Positions 1 through 6,455 of a stretch of 21,558 nt of DNA are shown here, piece after piece; the stretch's first letter is position 1; each line of letters starts with the position of its first letter. The translations under genes and the position numbers were made by a program. The notes beneath the pieces were generated by a model. It was given only the letters and a program-made list of their open reading frames with translations. It was not told the DNA's origin and did no database searches. Source of the stretch: Niveispirillum sp. (lineage in GTDB: Bacteria > Pseudomonadota > Alphaproteobacteria > Azospirillales > Azospirillaceae); the NCBI GenBank assembly GCA_016463045.1, contig JAEMSB010000012.1, positions 1-21,558 of the forward strand. The letters are read 5' to 3'.

Positions 1-1
1 G

Positions 2-166
2 CATATGGCGGCTGCCATCGAAACCAACCTCATGAAGGGGGAGCAGGCGACAGCGGCAATGTTGGCTGAAAAGATGTCAGCGCTGGCGCCGGCGGCCTGG
101 CAGGCTGCGGAGGATTATGGTGGCGCGTTGGGCCAGCCATCGTCCGCACCGCAGGGACAGCACTGA
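2..166 (+). CDS. C-terminal fragment of an unidentified protein
   Basis: An open frame enters from the left edge and stops at TGA 164-166, giving 54 residues. The fragment is Ala/Gln/Met-rich and probably helical (…ETNLMKGEQATAAMLAEK…), ending in a Pro/Ser/Gln-rich tail. I do not recognise the family; a phasin-like or other helical granule- or membrane-associated protein is possible but unproven. It lies on the same strand as the methylcitrate operon, 199 bp upstream of prpC, with a terminator-like hairpin at 204-229 between them, so it is probably a separate transcription unit. Whether this is truly coding is uncertain because the 5' part is outside the window. Confidence 0.5.
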   Translation, partial: HMAAAIETNLMKGEQATAAMLAEKMSALAPAAWQAAEDYGGALGQPSSAPQGQH

Positions 167-203
167 AATACACTCCAGCCGTTCGTTTTCCTCAAGCGCT
201 GGC

Positions 204-229
204 GCGGCTTTGGGTCAACCTAAAACCGC
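204..229 (+). terminator. Terminator-like hairpin after the first gene
   Basis: GCGGCTTTGGG (204-214) and CCTAAAACCGC (219-229) form an 11-bp stem with one C-A mismatch and one G-U pair around a TCAA loop. No U-tract follows. It lies 38 bp after the stop of the leading partial gene and well before the prpC start, so it could end that transcript. It is a structural candidate only. Confidence 0.35.
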
Positions 230-242
230 CTGATCCATGTTC

Positions 243-256
243 TTCACAACATTCAC
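243..256 (-). promoter_or_regulatory. prp motif, copy A (partial)
   Basis: On the minus strand this reads GTGAATGTTGTGAA. It differs at only 2 of 14 positions from the start of the motif found directly upstream of the XRE/ScfR regulator gene (10318-10331). It lies about 110 bp upstream of the prpC start and 48 bp from copy B. It is interpreted as a weaker operator copy; its function is inferred. Confidence 0.4.
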
Positions 257-284
257 CACTTCGCAATAACCCGTCGGCAAATCT

Positions 285-304
285 TCACCATTTCAACCAT
301 TCAC
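285..304 (-). promoter_or_regulatory. prp motif, copy B
   Basis: On the minus strand this reads GTGAATG-GTTGA-AATGGTGA, sharing 15 of 15 bases outside the 5-base spacer with 10318-10337 in front of the XRE/ScfR regulator gene. On the plus strand the same stretch is part of a tandem octamer array (TTCACCAT, TTCAACCA, TTCACCAA at 284-307). It lies about 60 bp upstream of the prpC start, where an operator or activator site would be expected. Binding by the 10342-11763 regulator is inference. Confidence 0.5.
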
Positions 305-365
305 CAAATGGGGCGACCTCCCGATGATGCGGCCAGACCGGCCCATCATCAGCAGGAAATGCCCC

Positions 366-1529
366 ATGAGTGCTGCATCGCCCGAGACGGCGTCCTCCTT
401 CAAGCCCAAGAAGTCGGTGGCCCTGTCCGGCGTCGCCGCCGGCAACACCGCCCTTTGCACTGTTGGCAAGTCCGGCAATGATCTGCATTACCGGGGATAT
501 AACATCTTGGACATCGCGGAGCGCTGCGAGTTCGAGGAGGTGGCCCATCTGCTGGTTCATGGCAAATTGCCAACATCCGCCGAACTGCGTGCTTACAAGG
601 CCCGACTAAAGGCGATGCGCGGTCTGCCGACCAATGTCAAACAGGCCCTGGAATGCCTGCCGGCGTCCGCTCACCCCATGGATGTGATGCGGACCGGCGT
701 CTCGGCTCTGGGCTGTGCCCTGCCGGAGAAGGACGACCACAATATTCCCGGCGCCCGCGACATCGCCGACCGGTTAATGGCCTCGCTGGGGTCGATGCTG
801 CTCTACTGGTACCACTGGTCAACCAATGGCCGGCGCATAGAAGTCAATACCGACGATGACAGCACCGGCGGGCACTTCCTGCATTTGCTGCACGGTCGGA
901 AACCGCCCGCACAGTGGGAGCGGGCGATGCACACCTCACTGATTCTCTATGCCGAGCATGAATTTAACGCCTCCACATTCACCGGTCGCGTCATCGCCGG
1001 TACGGGATCCGACATGTATTCCGCCATTACCGGTGCCATCGGCGCCTTGCGTGGTCCCAAGCATGGGGGGGCCAATGAGGTCGCGTTCGAGATTCAGAAA
1101 CGCTACGACAGTCCGGACGAGGCGGAGGCGGACATCCGCGCGCGGGTGGAGCGCAAGGAGGTAGTGATCGGCTTTGGTCATCCCGTCTACACCGTGTCCG
1201 ACCCCCGCAATGAGGTGATCCGTCGGGTTGCCCAACAGCTTTCGCGTGAGGCTGGATCAACCAAGATGTTCGATATCGCGGCCCGGCTGGAGGCAGTGAT
1301 GTGGGAGGTCAAACGGATGTTCCCGAACCTGGACTGGTTCAGCGCCGTCTCCTACCACATGATGGGGGTGCCGACGGCGATGTTCACGCCGCTGTTCGTC
1401 ATTGCCCGCACATCCGGCTGGGCGGCCCACATCATCGAACAGCGCATCGACAACAAGATCATCCGGCCCAGCGCTAACTATGTCGGCCCGGAAGACCGCG
1501 CCTTCATCGCCATTGACCAGCGGCAGTGA
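366..1529 (+). CDS. prpC: 2-methylcitrate synthase
   Basis: Condenses propionyl-CoA with oxaloacetate to 2-methylcitrate, the first step of the cytosolic methylcitrate cycle. The 387-residue product has the citrate-synthase catalytic triad: His233 in GPKHGGANE, His272 in GFGHPVY and Asp323 in NLDWFS. Length and spacing fit PrpC rather than the longer hexameric GltA. The start at 366 is preferred over an in-frame ATG at 324 because AGGA (354-357) is well placed before it and the upstream residues look non-conserved. It is the first gene of prpC-acnD-prpF-prpB, which supports methylcitrate over plain citrate synthase. Repeated GTGAATG-type motifs lie at 243-304. The next gene starts 10 bp after its stop. 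Confidence 0.93.
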   Translation: MSAASPETASSFKPKKSVALSGVAAGNTALCTVGKSGNDLHYRGYNILDIAERCEFEEVAHLLVHGKLPTSAELRAYKARLKAMRGLPTNVKQALECLPASAHPMDVMRTGVSALGCALPEKDDHNIPGARDIADRLMASLGSMLLYWYHWSTNGRRIEVNTDDDSTGGHFLHLLHGRKPPAQWERAMHTSLILYAEHEFNASTFTGRVIAGTGSDMYSAITGAIGALRGPKHGGANEVAFEIQKRYDSPDEAEADIRARVERKEVVIGFGHPVYTVSDPRNEVIRRVAQQLSREAGSTKMFDIAARLEAVMWEVKRMFPNLDWFSAVSYHMMGVPTAMFTPLFVIARTSGWAAHIIEQRIDNKIIRPSANYVGPEDRAFIAIDQRQ

Positions 1530-1539
1530 GGGCGGTTCG

Positions 1540-4176
1540 ATGCAGAATATCTATCGCAAGAAGTTGCCGCATACCGCCCTCGACTATTTTGACGTGCCTG
1601 CCGCCGTGGATGCCATCCGTCCCGGTGCCTGGTCGGGTTTGCCTTATGTGTCCCGGGTTCTGGCTGAACAGCTGGTCCGTCGCTGCGACCCCACCTTTCT
1701 GACCGACGCCCTGCGTCAGCTGGTGGAGCGCAGGCGTGATCTGGATTTCCCCTGGTATCCGGCCCGTGTCGTCTGTCACGACATCCTGGGTCAGACAGCC
1801 CTGGTTGATCTGGCTGGATTGCGCGATGCCATTGCCAGCCGGGGCGGCGACCCTGCCAAGGTCAACCCGGTGGTACCAACACAGTTGATCGTCGATCATT
1901 CCCTGGCCGTTGAATATGGCGGCACCGATCCGCAGGCATTCGAGAAGAACCGGGCGGTGGAGGACCGTCGCAATGCCGACCGGTTCCATTTCATCGAATG
2001 GACCCGACATGCCTTTGAAAATGTGGATGTGATCCCCGCCGGCAACGGCATCATGCACCAGATTAACCTTGAGAAGATGTCCCCCGTCATCCAGGTCCGG
2101 GACGGCGTTGCCTTTCCTGATACCTGCGTTGGCACTGATAGCCATACGCCGCATGTGGATGCGCTGGGCGTCATCGCCATCGGTGTCGGCGGGTTGGAGG
2201 CGGAGACGGTGATGTTGGGCCGGGCGTCGATGATGCGGCTACCTGAAATTGTCGGCGTCCACCTGACCGGCCGGCGTCCGCCCGGCATCACGGCCACAGA
2301 TATCGTACTGGCCCTGACCGAGTTTCTGCGCAAGGAGCGGGTGGTCGGTGCCTGGCTGGAGTTTTTTGGCCGGGGGGCGGACAGCCTGTCCATCGGCGAC
2401 CGTGCCACCATTTCCAACATGTGCCCCGAATATGGTGCCACTGCCGCCATGTTTCATATCGACCAGCAGACCATCGATTATCTGCGCCTGACCGGACGGG
2501 AGCCGGAACAGGTGGCATTGGTGGAGACCTATGCCAGGACACTGGGTCTCTGGGCCGATGCGTTGAGGACGGCAGTGTACGAAAGGGTGTTGGAATTCGA
2601 TCTGTCTGGGGTCGTGCGTAATATGGCGGGCCCGTCCAACCCGCACAGACGCCTGCCGACCACGGCGCTTACGGAACGCGGGATCGCCGGAAATCTGGCT
2701 GGCGCCCTGCTTCAGGAGAGCCTGGGGCAGTTGCCCGATGGCGCGGTGATCATCGCCGCCATCACCAGCTGCACCAACACGTCCAACCCACGCAATCTGG
2801 TGGCCGCTGGCCTGCTGGCCAGGAAGGCCAACGCGCTGGGGCTGATGCGCAAGCCCTGGGTCAAAACCTCCTTTGCGCCGGGATCGAAGGTCGCCCGTCT
2901 TTACCTGGAAGAGGCCGGGTTGCTGCGGGAGCTGGAGACGCTTGGCTTCGGCATCGTCGCCTATGCCTGCACCACCTGTAACGGCATGTCAGGCGCGCTG
3001 GACCCTGCGATCCAGCGGGAGATTGTCGACCGCAGTCTCTATACGACGGCTGTGCTGTCCGGGAACCGAAATTTCGATGGCCGCATCCATCCCTATGCCA
3101 GTCAGGCATTCCTGGCTTCCCCACCGCTGGTGGTGGCCTACGCCATTGCTGGTACGGTGCGTTTCGATATCGAACGGGACGTGCTGACCACCGATAGCGA
3201 GGGCAATCCGATCACTCTCAAGGACCTCTGGCCCACAGATGACGAGATTGACGTCATCGTTGCGGCCAGCGTGAAGCCAGAGCAGTTCCGTCAGGTCTAT
3301 GAGCCGATGTTCGGTGCCGGCCGGGGGCGTAGGGGCAATGTCAGTCCCCTGTATGACTGGCGCCCGGCTTCAACCTATATCCGCCGCCCGCCCTACTGGG
3401 ACACTGAGGGCGTGGGTGCCCTGGCGGCCTTCCCGCGTACCTTGAAGGATATGCGCCCGCTGGCCATTCTGCCCGACAATATCACCACCGATCATTTGTC
3501 GCCATCCAATGCCATCCTGGCCGGTTCTGCGGCAGGGGAGCATCTGGCGCGGATGGGTCTGCCGGAAGAGGATTTCAATTCCTACGCCACACACCGTGGC
3601 GACCATTTGACCGCCATGCGCGCTACCTTCGCTAACCCACAACTGCTCAATGAAATGGCTGTAGTGGACGGTGTGGCGCAGGCCGGGTCGCTGGCGAGGG
3701 TGGAACCGGATGGCAAACTGATGCGCATGTGGGAGGCGATCGAGACCTACCTGGACCGCCGCTGTCCGCTGATCATCATTGCGGGGGCCGACTATGGTCA
3801 GGGCTCCAGCCGCGACTGGGCTGCCAAGGGCGTGCGGCTGGCGGGTGTGGAGGCCATCGTGGCGGAGGGGTTTGAACGCATTCACCGCACCAACCTGATC
3901 GGTATGGGTGTGCTGCCGTTGGAGTTTAAGCCGGGAACCACGCGCCGGACCCTGGAACTGGACGGCGGCGAAACCTATGACGTGGCCGGTGACCGCCAGC
4001 CAGGAGCCGACCTGATCCTGATCGTTCGCCGCCGTAATGGGGAACGGGTGGAAGTGCCCGTCACCTGTCGTCTGGACACCGCCGAGGAAGTGTCGATCTA
4101 TGAGGCTGGTGGGGTATTGCAGCGCTTCGCTGAGGATTTCCTGGCTTCACATCTCCAGCAGAAGGAAGCGGTCTGA
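1540..4176 (+). CDS. acnD: 2-methylcitrate dehydratase, Fe/S-dependent (AcnD)
   Basis: An aconitase-family enzyme that dehydrates 2-methylcitrate in methylcitrate pathways lacking PrpD. The product has 878 residues. [4Fe-4S] ligands are visible as Cys411 (ITSCTNTSNP) and Cys477/Cys480 (YACTTCNGMSG), and the swivel domain carries GQGSSRDW at about 753-760. The frame stays open upstream to 1402, inside prpC, but the ATG at 1540 starts an aconitase-like N-terminus (MQNIYRKKLPHTALDYFD) and has GAGGGCGG just before it. AcnD is assigned over AcnA because prpF follows with a one-base overlap; AcnD and PrpF work as a pair. No prpD is present here. Confidence 0.93.
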   Translation: MQNIYRKKLPHTALDYFDVPAAVDAIRPGAWSGLPYVSRVLAEQLVRRCDPTFLTDALRQLVERRRDLDFPWYPARVVCHDILGQTALVDLAGLRDAIASRGGDPAKVNPVVPTQLIVDHSLAVEYGGTDPQAFEKNRAVEDRRNADRFHFIEWTRHAFENVDVIPAGNGIMHQINLEKMSPVIQVRDGVAFPDTCVGTDSHTPHVDALGVIAIGVGGLEAETVMLGRASMMRLPEIVGVHLTGRRPPGITATDIVLALTEFLRKERVVGAWLEFFGRGADSLSIGDRATISNMCPEYGATAAMFHIDQQTIDYLRLTGREPEQVALVETYARTLGLWADALRTAVYERVLEFDLSGVVRNMAGPSNPHRRLPTTALTERGIAGNLAGALLQESLGQLPDGAVIIAAITSCTNTSNPRNLVAAGLLARKANALGLMRKPWVKTSFAPGSKVARLYLEEAGLLRELETLGFGIVAYACTTCNGMSGALDPAIQREIVDRSLYTTAVLSGNRNFDGRIHPYASQAFLASPPLVVAYAIAGTVRFDIERDVLTTDSEGNPITLKDLWPTDDEIDVIVAASVKPEQFRQVYEPMFGAGRGRRGNVSPLYDWRPASTYIRRPPYWDTEGVGALAAFPRTLKDMRPLAILPDNITTDHLSPSNAILAGSAAGEHLARMGLPEEDFNSYATHRGDHLTAMRATFANPQLLNEMAVVDGVAQAGSLARVEPDGKLMRMWEAIETYLDRRCPLIIIAGADYGQGSSRDWAAKGVRLAGVEAIVAEGFERIHRTNLIGMGVLPLEFKPGTTRRTLELDGGETYDVAGDRQPGADLILIVRRRNGERVEVPVTCRLDTAEEVSIYEAGGVLQRFAEDFLASHLQQKEAV

Positions 4177-5375
4177 TGCCATCCGTACCGCAGATCCGAA
4201 TTCCCGCTACCTATATGCGCGGGGGCACCAGTAAGGGCGTGTTCTTCCGTCTGGATGACCTGCCGGAACCCTGCCGGGTGCCGGGTGCGGCGCGCGACCG
4301 CTTTTTCCTGCGGGTAATCGGCAGCCCCGACCCCTATGCCAAGCATATTGATGGCATGGGAGGCGCCAGTTCCAGCACTGCCAAAGCCGTTATCCTGTCG
4401 ACAAGCACGCAGCCCGAACATGATGTCGATTATCTTTACGGTCAGGTGTCCATCGACAGGGCATTCGTGGACTGGTCCGGCAATTGCGGCAACCTGTCGA
4501 CGGCGGCGGGGGCCTTTGCCATTCATGCCGGTCTGATCGATCCGGCCCGTGTGCCGATGGACGGCATCTGCACCGTCCGCATCTGGCAGGCTAATATTGG
4601 CAAAACCATCATCGCGCATGTGCCCATTACCGGCGGACAGGTGCAGGAGACCGGAAACTTCGAACTGGACGGCGTCGCGTTTCCGGCGGCGGAGATCGTT
4701 TTGGAATTCCTGAACCCCGCCGATGGGGGGGGCGATGGCGGTGCCCTGTTTCCCACCGGCAATCTGGTTGATGAACTGGAGGTGCCGGAGGTCCTTGTCC
4801 CGGGTGGCAGGCTGCGCGCCACCCTGATCAATGCTGGCATCCCCACCATCTTCATCAACGCCGCGGATGTCGGCTGCCGTGGGACGGAGCTGCAGGGCGA
4901 TATCAATGAAGACAAGGTGGCGCTTGCCCGGTTTGAGACCTTGCGCGCCATCGGCGCTGTGCGTATGGGCCTGATCGGGCAGGTCGCCGACGCGTCGACC
5001 TGCCAGCATACGCCCAAGATTGCCTTTGTGGCGCCACCGGCTGATCACACGGTTCCCAGCGGCCGGCATCTCGCTGCCAGAGATGTTGACCTGCTGGTCC
5101 GGGCGCTGTCGATGGGCAAGCTGCACCATGCGATGATGGGAACGGTATCGGTGGCCATCGCCACGGCGGCGGCCATTCCGGGCACCCTGGTTAATCTCGT
5201 ATCCGGCGGTGGAAAACGTGATGCTGTCTGTTTCGGCCATCCGTCTGGCACACTGCGCGTTGGGTCACAGGCCGCCTTTGCCGAGGGGCGCTGGCGGGTC
5301 ACCAATGCCGTCATGAGCCGCAGCGCCCGTATCCTGATGGAAGGCTGGGTCCGCGTGCCCGCCGACAGTTTTTAG
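4176..5375 (+). CDS. prpF: 2-methyl-aconitate isomerase, AcnD accessory protein
   Basis: PrpF-family protein of 399 residues. It isomerises the 2-methyl-trans-aconitate made by AcnD to the cis form so that the cycle can proceed. The N-terminal signature RIPATYMRGGTSKGVFF is diagnostic. Lys70 (GASSSTAKAV) and Cys104 (SGNCGNLS) are 34 residues apart, the same spacing I recall for the functional Lys73/Cys107 of Shewanella PrpF. The ATG overlaps the acnD stop as TGATG, indicating translational coupling; AAGGAAG lies just upstream. The product is full length with no sign of disruption. Confidence 0.92.
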   Translation: MPSVPQIRIPATYMRGGTSKGVFFRLDDLPEPCRVPGAARDRFFLRVIGSPDPYAKHIDGMGGASSSTAKAVILSTSTQPEHDVDYLYGQVSIDRAFVDWSGNCGNLSTAAGAFAIHAGLIDPARVPMDGICTVRIWQANIGKTIIAHVPITGGQVQETGNFELDGVAFPAAEIVLEFLNPADGGGDGGALFPTGNLVDELEVPEVLVPGGRLRATLINAGIPTIFINAADVGCRGTELQGDINEDKVALARFETLRAIGAVRMGLIGQVADASTCQHTPKIAFVAPPADHTVPSGRHLAARDVDLLVRALSMGKLHHAMMGTVSVAIATAAAIPGTLVNLVSGGGKRDAVCFGHPSGTLRVGSQAAFAEGRWRVTNAVMSRSARILMEGWVRVPADSF

Positions 5376-5501
5376 TTCGTGTGCCTCAAGTGCCGGCGCC
5401 GCATCCGCGGCTTGGCTTCACGCCACAGGTGCGGCGCAGCGGCGGTGGCCGCCGTAGTGGTTCTCGGTCCCCTGAAGACCACCCTCAATCAAGGAAAAGT
5501 C

Positions 5502-6362
5502 ATGTCTACCCGCAAGCAACTGAAAGCCCTGGTGGAAGCCCGCCGTGGCGTCATTGTTCCCGGTGCCTTCAACGCCCTTTCCGCCAAGGTGGTGGAGGAT
5601 CTGGGATTCGAGGCGATCTATGTCACTGGGGCCGGCGTCACCAACATGTGGTTCGGCCTGCCCGATCAGGGCTTCATGGGGCTGGCCGAGATTGCGGATC
5701 ACACGGCCCGCATCCGCGATACGGTGAATGTGCCGCTGCTGGTCGATGCTGATACCGGCTTCGGCAATGCGCTGAACGTCTATCACACGGTCCGCACCCT
5801 GGAACGGGCGGGTGCCGACTGCATCCAGCTTGAAGATCAGGTGGCGCCAAAGCGCTGCGGTCATTTCAATGGCAAGGATGTGATCTCCACCGAGGAGGCG
5901 GTAACCAAGATCAAGGCTGCCGTCGATGCCCGACGCGACCCGGACCTGCTGATCATGGCCCGTACCGATGCGGCTGCCGTTCACGGTTTTGAGGCCGCCG
6001 TCGAACGGGCACAGATGTTCGCGGAGGCCGGGGCCGACATCCTGTTCGTGGAGGCGGTGACCAAGGCCGAAGAAGTCCGTTCTTTGCCAAAACGTCTGGA
6101 CCGGCCACAACTGATGAATATGGTCATCGGCGGCAAGACGCCGATTTTCAATGCCACGGACCTGGCCGGATTGGGCTATGGTATCGTGCTTTATGCCAAC
6201 GCCGCTTTGCAGGGGGCGGTGATGGGCATGCAAAAGGCGCTGACGGTTCTGCGTGATGAGAAGGCAGTGACGGAGGATAGCGGCCTCGTCACCCCCTTTG
6301 CGGAGCGTCAGCGTCTGGTTGGCAAGCCCGCCTGGGATGCGCTGGATAAACGTTACAGCTGA
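5502..6362 (+). CDS. prpB: Isocitrate lyase/PEP mutase family lyase in the PrpB position
   Basis: By position this should be 2-methylisocitrate lyase, which cleaves 2-methylisocitrate to pyruvate and succinate. The 286-residue product has the superfamily core: DADTGFGN, QLEDQ, and the catalytic loop KRCGH with Cys119. The start at 5502 follows AAGGA (5491-5495); an in-frame extension back to 5379 looks non-coding. Oddly, the NxTEFG segment typical of classical PrpB is NMVIGGKTP (206-214), and the C-terminus (…LVGKPAWDALDKRY) resembles oxaloacetate decarboxylase/dimethylmalate lyase/carboxyphosphonoenolpyruvate mutase-like members. Context supports PrpB; sequence supports only the superfamily. 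The 126-bp gap after prpF holds two small 5-bp hairpins. Confidence 0.75.
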   Translation: MSTRKQLKALVEARRGVIVPGAFNALSAKVVEDLGFEAIYVTGAGVTNMWFGLPDQGFMGLAEIADHTARIRDTVNVPLLVDADTGFGNALNVYHTVRTLERAGADCIQLEDQVAPKRCGHFNGKDVISTEEAVTKIKAAVDARRDPDLLIMARTDAAAVHGFEAAVERAQMFAEAGADILFVEAVTKAEEVRSLPKRLDRPQLMNMVIGGKTPIFNATDLAGLGYGIVLYANAALQGAVMGMQKALTVLRDEKAVTEDSGLVTPFAERQRLVGKPAWDALDKRYS

Positions 6363-6366
6363 CCTA

Positions 6367-6404
6367 CACATCCTCCCGGCGGCGCAAGCCAACGGGAGGA
6401 TGTG
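6367..6404. terminator. Strong hairpin between convergent prpB and metE
   Basis: CACATCCTCCCG (6367-6378) and CGGGAGGATGTG (6393-6404) are a perfect 12-bp inverted repeat. The 14-base loop itself contains GGC-GCAA-GCC, a mini-stem with a GNRA tetraloop. It begins 4 bp after the prpB stop and lies about 50 bp from the metE stop, so it probably terminates transcription from both sides. Neither side has a clear U-tract. Confidence 0.65.
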
Positions 6405-6455
6405 GGAGCAACGGTCCCCATTTGGCGCCGCCAACAGTGACCATCCTTCATCCCG

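Noticed and set aside
4098..5240. Long minus-strand open frame (380 codons) opposite prpF
   Set aside because: It lies wholly over acnD/prpF in a GC-rich region where antisense frames stay open by chance; composition is Gln/His/Gly/Arg-rich and no family is recognisable.
5379..5501. In-frame upstream extension of prpB
   Set aside because: Arg/Ala-rich translation unlike family N-termini, while ATG 5502 has a good AAGGA.
5418..6434. Long minus-strand open frame opposite prpB
   Set aside because: A shadow of prpB; it would run across the strong hairpin at 6367-6404 and shows no known motif.
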